Part shown: positions 35,807 through 44,978 of the stretch, in pieces
Position numbering within the stretch: position 1 is the stretch's first letter
How the letters are laid out: every line of letters begins with the position of its first letter
Origin: an uncultured Collinsella sp.
GTDB taxonomy: Bacteria > Actinomycetota > Coriobacteriia > Coriobacteriales > Coriobacteriaceae
Assembly: GCA_900541885.1 (NCBI GenBank)
Contig: UQKW01000001.1
Location: 147,300 to 211,299 of the forward strand
Length of the DNA: 64,000 bases
Reading direction: 5' to 3'
The notes under the pieces: generated by a model
What the model was told of the DNA's origin: nothing
The model's database searches: none
Seen by the model: only the letters and a program-made list of their open reading frames with translations
Made by a program: the position numbers and the translations under genes

Positions 35807-37255
35807 TTACTCCAAGCCCTCGGCGCCGTTGGACTTGATGATCTTCTGATATGCGAAGAAGCTGTCCTTGCGGCGACGCTCGTAGGTACCGGTGCCGTCG
35901 TCGTACTTATCGACGTGGATGAAGCCGTAGCGCTTGCGCATCTCGCCAGTGCCGGCGGAAACCAGGTCGATGGGACCCCACCAGGTGTAGGCGATCAGGT
36001 CAACGCCGTCGGCGATGGCCTCGCCCATAGCCTTGATGTGGCTCTGCAGATAGGCGATGCGGTACGGGTCGTGGATGGAGCCGTCCTCCTCGACCTCGTC
36101 GTAGGCACCCATGCCGTTCTCGACCACCATCAGCGGAATCTCGTAGCGGGCGTAAATCTCGTTGAAGGCGATGCGCAGGCCCAGCGGATCGATCTGCCAG
36201 CCCCAGTCGGTGGACTCCAGATAGGGATTCTTGCCGCCAAAGGTCATGTTGCCCTCGGTCATCTCGTGGTCCTTGTGGGTGCCCACGGTGCCGGACATGT
36301 AGTAGCTAAAGGTGTAGAAATCAACCTTGCCGTCGGCGATATCCTGCAGGTCGCCGTCCTCCATCACGAGCTCAACATCGTTCTCGGCCCAGAAGCGCTT
36401 GGCATAGAACGGGTACTTGCCGCGCACCTGTACGTCGGAGCAATACCAGTTCATGGTGTTCATCTCCTGCTGCGTGGCGAACACGTCGGCCGGATCGCAC
36501 GTGGCGGCATAGGAGAGGATGAAGCAGTCCATGTTGCCCATCTTAAACTGCGGGTAATGCTCGTGGGCATAGCGCACGACGCGGCCGCTGGCGACAAACT
36601 GGTGATGCAGCGCCTGCATACGAGCCTGCGGCGTGGTATGGACCGCCGATGCCGGACCCTCAAAGCCCTGAATCATGCTGGTCTCAAAGAGGTTGCCCAT
36701 GTCCTGAGTACCGCAGTTGATCTCGTTGAAGGTGAGCCAGAACTTGACCTTGTCCTGATAGCGGTCGAAGACGGTCTGGCAGTACTTCTCAAAGAAGCTG
36801 ATGAGCTCGCGGCTCGCCCAGCCGTTGTATTTCTCGACCAGGTGATAGGGCATCTCGTAGTGCGAGAGGGTCACGAACGGCTCGATATTGTGGGCGCGCA
36901 GGCAGTCGAAGACGCGGTCGTAGAAGGCGAGACCGGCCTCATTGGGCTCAGCGTCGTCGCCGTTGGGGAAGATACGGCTCCAGGAGATGGACATGCGGAA
37001 CATATTGAAGCCCATCTCGGCGAACAGCGCGATGTCCTCCTCGTAGTGATGGTAGAAATCGATACCATCATGATTGGGGTAGAAGCGGTTGGGGTCGATG
37101 TCGATCGTAATCTGACGTGGCTCCTTGTAGCTGCCGCCCAAGAAATGGTCGTCGACGGAAGGACCGCGGCCGTCCACGTTCCAAGCGCCCTCAAACTGGT
37201 TGGCGGCGGTGGCGCCACCCCAATAGAAACCCTTGGGGAACTTGATGTTTGCCAT
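35807..37255 (-). CDS. GH1 6-phospho-beta-glucosidase
   Basis: 482 aa from the ATG at 37255 (AAAGGAG upstream); the frame extends further but without a ribosome site. GH1 fold: FPKGFYWGGATAANQFEGA at the start, acid/base Glu in TFNEIN near residue 178, nucleophile Glu in VVENGMG near 379. The KRYGFIHVD segment after SAGTGEMR belongs to the phosphate-binding loop of 6-phospho enzymes. It splits 6-phospho-beta-glucosides imported by the PTS. It lies downstream of an AraC regulator and shares two upstream direct repeats with the other GH1 gene (62123-63553). Confidence 0.93.
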   Translation of the reverse strand: MANIKFPKGFYWGGATAANQFEGAWNVDGRGPSVDDHFLGGSYKEPRQITIDIDPNRFYPNHDGIDFYHHYEEDIALFAEMGFNMFRMSISWSRIFPNGDDAEPNEAGLAFYDRVFDCLRAHNIEPFVTLSHYEMPYHLVEKYNGWASRELISFFEKYCQTVFDRYQDKVKFWLTFNEINCGTQDMGNLFETSMIQGFEGPASAVHTTPQARMQALHHQFVASGRVVRYAHEHYPQFKMGNMDCFILSYAATCDPADVFATQQEMNTMNWYCSDVQVRGKYPFYAKRFWAENDVELVMEDGDLQDIADGKVDFYTFSYYMSGTVGTHKDHEMTEGNMTFGGKNPYLESTDWGWQIDPLGLRIAFNEIYARYEIPLMVVENGMGAYDEVEEDGSIHDPYRIAYLQSHIKAMGEAIADGVDLIAYTWWGPIDLVSAGTGEMRKRYGFIHVDKYDDGTGTYERRRKDSFFAYQKIIKSNGAEGLE

Positions 37256-37335
37256 GAGCATCTCCTTTGCATCGCGGGTCGATAATCCGAGTATCGCCTG
37301 CGCACGGGACGGGCAGAAGCGGGCGCGCCAAACCC

Positions 37336-37393
37336 GACACTTCTTTTCGCGCCCACGGACCGCCGCCGCCCCGTCCCTGACACTTCCTGATAC
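37336..37393 (-). promoter_or_regulatory. Paired GAAGTGTC direct repeats upstream of the first GH1 gene
   Basis: On the minus strand GTATCAGGAAGTGTCAG (37377-37393) and GCGAAAAGAAGTGTC (37336-37350) stand 81 and 122 bp from the start codon. The second GH1 gene has the same two motifs at 83 and 125 bp. Confidence 0.6.
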
Positions 37394-37430
37394 CGACCAA
37401 CAAAGGGACAGGTTTATTTTGGAAGGTTTT
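37393..37430. repeat. GGGACAGG-family hairpin
   Basis: ccgaccaacaaagggacagg then tttattttggaaggtttt, with an imperfect stem. It sits next to the operator and overlaps the last two bases of the AraC gene (stop at 37429). The second GH1 promoter has a family member in the same place. Confidence 0.65.
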
Positions 37431-38436
37431 ATCTGGGCAAACGCCGGCGGTAGGCGGCCGGCGTGCAGCCATAGCGCTCGGCAAATTTTTTGTAGAAGAA
37501 GCTCATATTGGCATAGCCCACCTCGCGCGCTGCGGCCTCTGCAGTAGCACCGGTGTCGAGTAGAGCCGCCGCGCGTGTCAGGCGGCTCTCCTGCACGAGC
37601 TGCATAAACGTGCGGCCCGTCTGCCGCTTGAGCAGCGCGCTCGCGTAGTTGGGACTCAGGTGCAGGTGGTGGGCTAAGTCGTCGAGTGTGCAATCGCAAG
37701 CATGCCGCTCGATGTAGCTCATCGCCGCCGCAACCTGCGCCGAGGGAAGTGCGGGCGCGTCCGTTTGCAGCAGCGCGGCCTCGTAGCTTTGCATAAGCTC
37801 GACCAGCAGCAGCTCGAACAGCCTCGAGGCAATCTGAGGACTCGCCGCTGTCGGCTCCAGGAGTTCGCAGAGCATCTCCTGCATGTACCGGCGCACGCGA
37901 CGGCTGCCACCCGTGCGGAAATGCACGTGACCGCGGTGGTCGGTTTCGTCATTGAGGGCGTTGAGTAGAAATCGCGAGACAGTACCTGCGGACGAAAGGC
38001 TCTGATCCAGGCTGCGGCGCAACATCGGCCGCGAGATGACAATGCTCAGCATAATGTCATGCTCACCCAGCTCGCCTATGGCGTGCGGACATGCCGCATC
38101 GAGCAGGAGCACCTCATTTTGGGCGAGTGTGAGTTGTGCGCCGTTGACAATCTGCGGCGCGTTTCCGCAATAGACATAGCTGATTTCGACATAGTCGTGC
38201 ACGTGCTCCGGTACGGGATTGAAACGCGAGTTGCGCACAATTGACAGGCCCTCGGGCATACCTTTTTGATGCAGAGCGCGCATTCGATTGCCGATCTTAT
38301 GGACGTGATTATCGTCGATTTCCGGCTGAAAATCCCAGTCGAACGCATCGCACCAGTCATAGCGGGCACCCGCGCGGTATGCGCGCTCGCTATCGGTCAG
38401 CTCGAGCAAAAGATTGTCTAAACGTGCGATATCCAT
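37429..38436 (-). CDS. AraC-family transcription regulator
   Basis: 335 aa. N-terminal cupin sugar-sensing domain around PVPEHVHDYVEISYVYCG and PHAIGELGEHD (about 70-135), linker helices, and the double HTH at 240-335 (CTLDDLAHHLHLSPNYASALLKRQTGRTF, then AAAREVGYANMSFFYKKFAERYGCTPAAYRRR). It lies just upstream of the GH1 gene on the same strand and diverges from the large glycosidase gene. AraC proteins bind direct repeats, so the GAAGTGTC pair is a plausible site. Confidence 0.93.
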   Translation of the reverse strand: MDIARLDNLLLELTDSERAYRAGARYDWCDAFDWDFQPEIDDNHVHKIGNRMRALHQKGMPEGLSIVRNSRFNPVPEHVHDYVEISYVYCGNAPQIVNGAQLTLAQNEVLLLDAACPHAIGELGEHDIMLSIVISRPMLRRSLDQSLSSAGTVSRFLLNALNDETDHRGHVHFRTGGSRRVRRYMQEMLCELLEPTAASPQIASRLFELLLVELMQSYEAALLQTDAPALPSAQVAAAMSYIERHACDCTLDDLAHHLHLSPNYASALLKRQTGRTFMQLVQESRLTRAAALLDTGATAEAAAREVGYANMSFFYKKFAERYGCTPAAYRRRLPR

Positions 38437-38552
38437 AGCTCCACCATCGTTGATTTAGTCATATTCTGCCGTGGTTTTGATATTAGCAGGGCAGCGCGGA
38501 CGACGTACCCTGACTTCAATCGATTTAAAAGGTTGGTTTTAGAGGAGTGGAT

Positions 38553-41123
38553 ATGGCAGCATACGGCAACCATGTGCTTCCGTTCTTGTGGCTCAAGGGC
38601 GAAGAACGCGAGACGATTACCGAATACTTAGAGCAGATTGCCGGCGCAGACATCCATGAGGTCTGCCTTGAGTCGCGCACGCATCCCGAATTTTGCCGCG
38701 ACGGCTGGTGGTCCGACCTGCGTTTTATCATTGGCGAGTGCAAGCGCCTGGGCCTTAAGATCTGGCTGCTCGATGATGCCCACTTTCCCACGGGCTACGC
38801 CAACGGCGCGCTTGCAGGCGAGGATGTAGACCCCGCGCTCAAGAAGACTGTGCTTAAGCATCACACGGTAACGGTCGTTGGACCCCAGCCGTCCACGACC
38901 ATCAAGCTCGGCAACCTCATGGATCCCACGGAGCACTTTGTGGGCGCGGCGGGTTTTGACGCTGCCGGCGCATCGCTCGACCTTGAGCTCGCCGTTGAGC
39001 AAACCGAGGGCGGCACTCCCGCCTGCCTGCGCTTTGACGCTCCCGCCGGCGTCACCACCCTCGAGCTCTACGTCACCAGCCAAAAGACCGGCTTTCGCGA
39101 TGAATACATCAACATGGTCGACGCCGATTCGTGCCGCATGCTCATCAACGCCGTCTACGAACCCACATTCACGCATCTGGGCGACGAGTTCGGCAAGACC
39201 ATTCTGGGGTTCTTTACCGATGAGCCTGGCTTTATGAACGAGAAGGGTGCGACCCTCGAAGACGCTTCTACCAGCAGCTTTATCGGACGCGGTGACATGG
39301 CGCTGCCATGGTCGGACGAACTTGCGCGACGCCTGCACGAGGCACTGGGCACAAATTGGCTGAGTGAGCTCCGCGGGCTTTGGACGCGCGACCCCGCCGG
39401 CGCTCGGGTCCGCCACACCTACATGGACATCGCCACGCAACTCTACCGTGCGTGCTTTGACGAGCAGATTGGTGACTGGTGCCGCGAGCGCGGCGTTATG
39501 CACATTGGCCATGTAATCGAGGACAAGAGCTGCCACACACGCTTGGGCCAGGGCGCTGGGCACTACTTCCGCGCTGTCGCCGGTCAGGACATGGCGGGCA
39601 TCGATGTGGTTATTAACCAGCTCGCCCCCGGCATCGACCACGGCCCTTACAGCTACTTCCATGGCGCATGGAACATGGAGTTCTTTACCTACGCGCTTGC
39701 CAAACTGGGCTCTTCGGCCGCGCGCCTCGACCCCAAAAAGCAAGGGCGCTGCATGGCCGAGGTCTTTGGCGCCTTTGGCTGGCACGAGGGCTTGCGCGAG
39801 ATGAAATGGATTGCCGACCACATGCTCGTCCGCGGCGTCAATTGGTTTACGCCGCACGCGTTTAGCATGGCGCCCTTCCCCGATTGGGACTGCCCGCCGC
39901 ACTTTTACGCGCACGGCAATAACCCACAGTGGCCGCACTTTGGCCAGCTCATGAGCTATATGAACCGTACGGCAACGCTGCTTTCGGAAGGCTGTGCCAC
40001 GCGCCCCGTCGCCATCCTGTACCATGCCGATGCCGAATGGGCCGGTAGCGCCATGCCTATCGAGCGCGTGGCGGCAGAGCTCACGCGCGCGCAGATCGAC
40101 TTTGATTTTGTGCCCGCCGAGGCTTTTGAGGACAAGAGCCGCTACAAGGTTTCGATTGCCGATGGATTGCTTGGTGTTAACAACTGCCACTACCAGGCAT
40201 TTGTTATGCCCGGTGCTACGTTTATTGGCGCGGAGACGGCAAAGGCGGCGAGATACATGACGGATGCAGGCGTTATGGTGCTTGCCGTCGACGAGGTGCC
40301 CGGCGCATTCTACGATTCCGATGGCGCGGTCGAGCTGGGAGGACTCGTCGCAACGCCGCTCGCCGATGTCGCCCGCGCGCTTGCAAGCGCGGGACTGCAG
40401 ACCGTTGTGCCTGACACACCGCAACCCTGGCTACGCGCACTTCGCTACGAGCGAGCAGGCGAGACCTACGTTATGCTCGTCAACGAGCACCCACGCGAGC
40501 ACATCGACTGCACGGTTGCACTTGCGACAGGCGAGCGCCTTTGCGGCACGCGGCTCGACCTGCTAAACGGTGCCGAGCCCGTTGCGTTTGACGGTGCGCT
40601 GGAGCTCGCACCCTTCGAGAGCTGCATCGTTGTTTTGCAAGCGAGCAACGAGGATGCGCCCGGAGACGGCGTAATCGACGCTGATACATCGCTCGGCCTG
40701 CGCATCGAAGGCCCATGGACCGTTGCCCTCTCCCCTGCCGGCAGCAATGGCGCCTTTGGTGAAGCACAAGAGCTCAAACACCTGGGCGACCTTACGGCCG
40801 ATCTGTTCACCGGCACCTGCGGCACCTACCGATATCATGCGTCGTTTGAGCTGGCCAACGATTGCACCGACGCCACGATCGACCTGGGAGACGTCTACGA
40901 AACCGCAACGCTCACGCTCGATGGACGCTCGCTCGGCACACGCATCTGCCCGCCCTATCGTTTTGCCGCCGGCTCACTTTCCGCCGGTGCGCATGAGCTC
41001 GCGACCGACGTCATCAACACGCTCGACCATGCGATCCCCGACATCTTCGGTCTCACCGAGCCCGTCGCCCCCAGCGGCATCCTCGGCCCCGTTACCCTTT
41101 GCGGGCAAAACCTGCCAAAATAA
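38553..41123 (+). CDS. Large glycoside hydrolase (GH106-like, probable alpha-L-rhamnosidase type)
   Basis: 856 aa, no signal peptide, so probably cytoplasmic. The ATG at 38553 has AGGAG 5-7 nt upstream. The N-terminal TIM-barrel-like part starts FLWLKGEERETITEYLEQI and contains KIWLLDDAHFPTGYANG, then FTDEPGF near 226 with a candidate catalytic Glu. GVMHIGHVIED near 312 and VNWFTPHAFSMAPFPDWDCPP near 430 follow. A flavodoxin-like middle and a C-terminal beta-sandwich (ATLTLDGRSLGTRICPPYRF) follow. The layout resembles GH106 and related plant-cell-wall enzymes, but the family is not certain. The last codons (QNLPK-stop) lie inside a GGGACAGG hairpin. Confidence 0.7.
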   Translation: MAAYGNHVLPFLWLKGEERETITEYLEQIAGADIHEVCLESRTHPEFCRDGWWSDLRFIIGECKRLGLKIWLLDDAHFPTGYANGALAGEDVDPALKKTVLKHHTVTVVGPQPSTTIKLGNLMDPTEHFVGAAGFDAAGASLDLELAVEQTEGGTPACLRFDAPAGVTTLELYVTSQKTGFRDEYINMVDADSCRMLINAVYEPTFTHLGDEFGKTILGFFTDEPGFMNEKGATLEDASTSSFIGRGDMALPWSDELARRLHEALGTNWLSELRGLWTRDPAGARVRHTYMDIATQLYRACFDEQIGDWCRERGVMHIGHVIEDKSCHTRLGQGAGHYFRAVAGQDMAGIDVVINQLAPGIDHGPYSYFHGAWNMEFFTYALAKLGSSAARLDPKKQGRCMAEVFGAFGWHEGLREMKWIADHMLVRGVNWFTPHAFSMAPFPDWDCPPHFYAHGNNPQWPHFGQLMSYMNRTATLLSEGCATRPVAILYHADAEWAGSAMPIERVAAELTRAQIDFDFVPAEAFEDKSRYKVSIADGLLGVNNCHYQAFVMPGATFIGAETAKAARYMTDAGVMVLAVDEVPGAFYDSDGAVELGGLVATPLADVARALASAGLQTVVPDTPQPWLRALRYERAGETYVMLVNEHPREHIDCTVALATGERLCGTRLDLLNGAEPVAFDGALELAPFESCIVVLQASNEDAPGDGVIDADTSLGLRIEGPWTVALSPAGSNGAFGEAQELKHLGDLTADLFTGTCGTYRYHASFELANDCTDATIDLGDVYETATLTLDGRSLGTRICPPYRFAAGSLSAGAHELATDVINTLDHAIPDIFGLTEPVAPSGILGPVTLCGQNLPK

Positions 41124-41146
41124 ACCTGTCCCTTTTTGGCAGGTTT
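41108..41146. repeat. GGGACAGG-family hairpin over a stop codon
   Basis: aaacctgccaaaa (41108-41120) and tttttggcaggttt (41133-41146) around taaacctgtccc. The stop codon of the glycosidase gene (41121-41123) is the first part of the loop. Confidence 0.8.
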
Positions 41147-41165
41147 GGCGAGTGTGGGAGTTCGC

Positions 41166-42020
41166 ATGGATATCAAACGCAAGATCACCGAAGCGCAGGG
41201 CCTCACCCCCACCGAGCAACAGCTCGGCATTGCAGCCCTTGCCATCGGTCAGGACATCCGCGGACTTTCTATTAAGGAATTTGCCGCGCAAACCAACGTT
41301 TCGGTCGCGAGCGTACACCGTTTTTGCAAAAAGCTCGGTCTCGAGGGCTTCAAGGATCTCAAGGTCGAGCTTATTCGCTTGGCAACCGAGGCGGGAAACC
41401 GCCGCGACGTGGACATCAACTTTCCCTTTGATGCTACGTCCAGCCCCGCGCAGGTTATGGAGCGCATGGAGGGGCTCTACCAGACCACGCTGGCCGAAAC
41501 GCAGGAGCTGCTCGACCCCACGCAGCTTGACCACGCCGCCAAGCTCATCGCGAACGCCCGACAGGTCGACATCTACACGGGCTCGCACAACCTCTATCCA
41601 GCGGGAATGTTCCGCGACCGCCTGCTCTCCGCCGGTAAAAGCGCGACGTGCCACGACGGTGTCGAGGCCCAGGTGCGCACGGCACTCGCCTCGGGTCCCG
41701 ACCATGCGGCAATCGTCATCTCCTACAGCGGCCTTGCCCCCAATCTCAAGGACATCTTGCCGATCCTCAGCAGCCGGCATGTCCCGGTCATCGTTATCGG
41801 TACGCCTTATTGCGCGCGCATTCATCCCGGCTTTGCTGCCTACCTTACGGTGAGTGACCACGAGAGCATGACGCATCGCATCACGCAGTTCGCGAGCCAC
41901 ATCGCCGTGCAATACGTGCTCGATTCGCTTTACAGCAGCTACTTCGCCAAAGACTACGCCCGCTGCTCCGAGTTCCTGGAGCGCTCGTTCCCCTACACCC
42001 GCCTCCCGGGGCTCAAGTAG
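41166..42020 (+). CDS. RpiR/MurR-family regulator with SIS domain
   Basis: 284 aa from the ATG at 41166. N-terminal HTH_6 (1-77, LTPTEQQLGIAALAIGQDIRGLSIKEFAAQTNVSVASVHRFCKKLGLEGFKDLKVEL). The sugar-isomerase (SIS) domain at about 110-260 has VDIYTGSHNLYPAGMF and AIVISYSGLAPNLKDI, which should bind a phosphosugar. It follows the glycosidase gene on the same strand and probably controls the local sugar genes. Confidence 0.92.
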   Translation: MDIKRKITEAQGLTPTEQQLGIAALAIGQDIRGLSIKEFAAQTNVSVASVHRFCKKLGLEGFKDLKVELIRLATEAGNRRDVDINFPFDATSSPAQVMERMEGLYQTTLAETQELLDPTQLDHAAKLIANARQVDIYTGSHNLYPAGMFRDRLLSAGKSATCHDGVEAQVRTALASGPDHAAIVISYSGLAPNLKDILPILSSRHVPVIVIGTPYCARIHPGFAAYLTVSDHESMTHRITQFASHIAVQYVLDSLYSSYFAKDYARCSEFLERSFPYTRLPGLK

Positions 42021-42024
42021 CGAC

Positions 42025-42088
42025 GAGCGTGGATAATCTCCCACTTTGAGGCCGTACATAGACCAAAACCGGGAGATTATCCACGCTC
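42025..42088. repeat. GTGGATAATC-family hairpin, second copy
   Basis: Perfect 18-bp arms gagcgtggataatctccc and complement. Compared with the copy at 14332, both arms carry two additional bases, so pairing is kept. Confidence 0.8.
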
Positions 42089-42095
42089 ATTTCTG

Positions 42096-42128
42096 ACTAG
42101 TCATTTAAGAACGTCCCCAATGACTACC
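42096..42128. repeat. GTCCCC-family hairpin
   Basis: tagtcatt, loop taagaacgtcccc, aatgacta. It belongs with 44850-44876, 53256-53283 and 53302-53337. Confidence 0.7.
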
Positions 42129-42312
42129 CATCCGGAGCAAGGCAACGCCGCAAGAAGAGGACGGACAGTGAGCGACGTCCAGAGCGAACAAGTTGGCATG
42201 AAAAAGGCAAGGCATAGACCTTCTGGTCATGCCTCGCCTTTTGAATGACAAATTGTCGCCCTGGGCGGCGCGCAGCGTCGGGCCGTTACGCGGGTTGGTA
42301 AACCCGCGTAAC
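42124..42312 (-). ncRNA. Structured 3' element, copy B (after pyrE)
   Basis: On the minus strand it begins 3 nt after the pyrE stop codon. P1: GTTACGCGGG/CCCGCGTAAC with the same TTTACCAA loop as copy A. Conserved CGACGCTGC follows. P2: GCGCCGCCCAGGGCGA with TCGCTCTGGACGTCGC (two mismatches). P3: AGGCGAGGCAT-GACC-AGAA-GGTC-T-ATGCCTTGCCT. Compared with copy A the stems change on both sides while the loops stay the same. Confidence 0.7.
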
Positions 42313-42315
42313 CAC

Positions 42316-42999
42316 CTACTCCTGTGCTCCGTACTGCTCGTAGTAAGCGTCGATGGCGGCCTTGAGCTCGTCGTCGATGACGACCTTGCCGTCGATCTCG
42401 TGGTTGTAGAGGGTCTCGACGACCTCGGCCATGGAGACGATGCTCGCGACGGGGAAACCGTACTTGGCCTCGATCTCCTTCTGCGCGGTGGTCACACCGC
42501 CCTTGCCGACCTCCATGCGGTTGAGGGACACGATCAGGCCCTTGATCTCGACATCGGCAGCAGCCTTGACCTTGGGATAGGTCTCGTCGATGGACTTGCC
42601 GCTGGTGGTAACGTCCTCGACCATGACCACACGGTCGCCGTCCTTGGGCTCATAACCCAGCAGGTTGCCCTTATCGGCACCGTGGTCCTTGGCCTCCTTG
42701 CGGTCGCAGCAGTACTTGACCTCCTTGCCGTACAGCTCGTGGTAGGCAATTGCGGTCACGACGGCCAGCGGAATACCCTTGTAGGCCGGTCCAAACAGCA
42801 CATCAAAGTCGTCGCCAAAGTTATCGTGGATGGCCTGGGCGTAATACTCGCCCAGCTTCTTGAGCTGATAGCCCGTCACGTAAGCGCCGGCGTTCATAAA
42901 GAACGGGGACTGACGGCCGCTCTTGAGCGTAAAGCTGCCGAACTTAAGGACGTCGGACTCGACCATAAACTTGATGAACTCTTGCTTGTAAGCCTCCAT
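42316..42999 (-). CDS. pyrE: Orotate phosphoribosyltransferase PyrE
   Basis: 227 aa. It forms OMP from orotate and PRPP in pyrimidine synthesis. Features: SGRQSPFFMNAGAYVTG, FGPAYKGIPLAVVTAIAY and the PRPP loop VVMVEDVTTSGKSI at about 121-134. There are no other pyr genes beside it. The start at 42999 follows AGAGGAG. Confidence 0.95.
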   Translation of the reverse strand: MEAYKQEFIKFMVESDVLKFGSFTLKSGRQSPFFMNAGAYVTGYQLKKLGEYYAQAIHDNFGDDFDVLFGPAYKGIPLAVVTAIAYHELYGKEVKYCCDRKEAKDHGADKGNLLGYEPKDGDRVVMVEDVTTSGKSIDETYPKVKAAADVEIKGLIVSLNRMEVGKGGVTTAQKEIEAKYGFPVASIVSMAEVVETLYNHEIDGKVVIDDELKAAIDAYYEQYGAQE

Positions 43000-43118
43000 G
43001 CGGGCTCCTCTCGTAATCGCGTACGTGCCTTCCAGTTTAGCGCAGGCGAAGCGTCGATGCGGGCGCGCTTTGAGGCCACACCCCCGTTAGAGTAAGGGAC
43101 TGGTCGGCGTCTCACACG

Positions 43119-44606
43119 TTAGTCATTTGGTGTCCAGGACCAGAAGAAGTTGATAAGGGCCACGCGCGAGGCGGTGCCGGTCTTTTTGTTGATCGAGGAA
43201 ATGTGACGGTAGAGCGTGGAGCGCGAAAGGAAAAGCGTTGCGGCGATGTCCTGAACGCTCTGGTCCGAAACGACCAAGGCCTCAAGAATATCGCGCTCGC
43301 GCTCTGTAAGCTCAAAGGTGGCGACGAAGGCATCGAGGCGTTCATCGGACGTGAGCTCCGCTGCCTCCACGGGCTCGGAGTCGGAGCATGTGGGCGCAAG
43401 ATCCCCACCAAGATCATCAGTGGCAAGCGGCAGGCCGTCCTGCATCACGACATCATCGGCCCGTTGCCCCAACTGCCCCAGCAGCGTAATCGCAATACCC
43501 ACAAACATCACGAGCGCCGCGCCGACTGCCACCAGCACGTTTTGACTCGAGATGATCGCCACCGCCGGCGCCGTCACGAGCATCGAGCACACGTTGTTGA
43601 CGACGCGACCCATGCACGGCCAAAAATATGACCAGCGCGCATAGAGTGAGATGGCGGCGAATTTTGTGGTAAAGAACACCACAAAGAAGCCCGAGCCCAG
43701 ATAAAAGATGATCGTGGCAGCAAGCTCGTTGCCGCCATTGCCATCGATGATGAGCACAAAGAACGAAAGCGTGGACAGCATGGCGACACATGTCATGCCG
43801 ATATTCATATACGAGCGGTCGTGCAGGTCAAATAGTGCGCCGGCGGCCAACGAGCTCACGACAAGCAGCAGGCGCGGCCAGTCACCCAAATCAACGGCTC
43901 CGGTAGCATACAGGGTTGTGAGGCCCGCGTTGAGAGCGGCGAATACGCCGGAAAGATACGCTGTCGCCACGGTCAGGCGAACTACGGTGCGGCGAAATGC
44001 CGCCTTTGCCTCGGGATCGTCATGCCATTTGGCGCCATATTCCAGAGCATCTACCGAAAGCCCGGCAGCACTGGGTTCGAAGTTGGGATCGGACTCGTCG
44101 CGCAGCTTGGCGCGTCGGGCACCGTGGAGCAACGCTACCTGCGCGATCGCACAGATGACCAGAACAGCCTGCTGAGGAATACCAACAGGCATCGCCATGT
44201 GGTTGAACACCTGTACCAGAACGCCCATGGCATAGGAAAGTGCTGCGGCGCGCGCCAAGCAGGGCGTCCGCGCAAAGCGTCGCGCAAAGTTTGCGTGGGC
44301 AGTCGATCCGCAGTAGCCCAGGGCGCAGCACGCCACCAGGCTGCCGGCAATTACCACCTCAAACCGCACTGCCATAATCATCAGCAGCAACGCCGATACC
44401 AAAAGCACGCCTGTAATATCGCTCGTCGCATCGATCGTCTGGGGACGGCGATAGTACAGAAATGGGCGCACGAAAAAGCCAATCACGCTCGCGCCGACAA
44501 CGATGCTCTCGTAGATGACGACCTCACTCGATGGCACGAACTCGGCTATGCGCACATCAAAAAGATACTCGCACGCCAAAAACGGAAGAAGAACAGCGCC
44601 AGGCAT
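43119..44606 (-). CDS. LuxR-type regulator fused to a multi-pass membrane domain
   Basis: 495 aa from the ATG at 44606, with GGGAGA 4 nt upstream; an upstream frame exists without a ribosome site. About ten to twelve hydrophobic segments cover 1-400 (for example VVIYESIVVGASVIGFFV, LLLVVSSLAAGALF), followed by an acidic linker. A C-terminal LuxR HTH (FELTERERDILEALVVSDQSVQDIAATLFLSRSTLYRHISSINKKTGTASRVALINFF, about 430-495) completes it. Such membrane-bound LuxR proteins are numerous in Coriobacteriia; the ligand is unknown. It is transcribed alone. Confidence 0.88.
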   Translation of the reverse strand: MPGAVLLPFLACEYLFDVRIAEFVPSSEVVIYESIVVGASVIGFFVRPFLYYRRPQTIDATSDITGVLLVSALLLMIMAVRFEVVIAGSLVACCALGYCGSTAHANFARRFARTPCLARAAALSYAMGVLVQVFNHMAMPVGIPQQAVLVICAIAQVALLHGARRAKLRDESDPNFEPSAAGLSVDALEYGAKWHDDPEAKAAFRRTVVRLTVATAYLSGVFAALNAGLTTLYATGAVDLGDWPRLLLVVSSLAAGALFDLHDRSYMNIGMTCVAMLSTLSFFVLIIDGNGGNELAATIIFYLGSGFFVVFFTTKFAAISLYARWSYFWPCMGRVVNNVCSMLVTAPAVAIISSQNVLVAVGAALVMFVGIAITLLGQLGQRADDVVMQDGLPLATDDLGGDLAPTCSDSEPVEAAELTSDERLDAFVATFELTERERDILEALVVSDQSVQDIAATLFLSRSTLYRHISSINKKTGTASRVALINFFWSWTPND

Positions 44607-44825
44607 ATAATCTCCCGAATGCCCCGACGCAGATATGCGGTTGTGTCTCCCATGCCCCTCACGGTTAACCCCCGGCCGCTCAATTGTCTGGAATTCCATT
44701 TTAATAAAGAACCAATCTCAATATCGAAGCCGAGCTCGAAATGCTGCAAATTTGACCCCAGCCGTTCACATCACGCCGCGATTTTTAGCCGCATGGACCA
44801 GAAGGGACACGCGCGACCTCTAGCT

Positions 44826-44876
44826 CGGCAAGGAGCGTCTCCAACTACCGCTCATTTAAGTACGTCCCCAATGAGT
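44826..44876. repeat. GTCCCC-family repeat with CTCATTTAAGTACG hairpin
   Basis: ggcaaggagcgtctccaact, then stem ctcatt / aatgag with loop taagtacgtcccc. It is over 80 % like 53233-53283. It lies in the 372-bp spacer (44607-44978) that has no gene. Confidence 0.75.
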
Positions 44877-44877
44877 G

Positions 44878-44933
44878 CGACGGAATGGCTCCCCTTGGCA
44901 GCTTAAAGCCGTCACGCAGGAACCATTCCGTCG
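44878..44933. repeat. 11-bp inverted repeat before the GH140 gene end
   Basis: cgacggaatgg and ccattccgtcg enclose 34 nt. It is adjacent to the GTCCCC repeat and 46 bp from the minus-strand stop at 44979. Confidence 0.6.
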
Positions 44934-44978
44934 CAGCCTCATGAAAGGGACTGGGTTGTAAATGTTGGAGTAGAGCCG

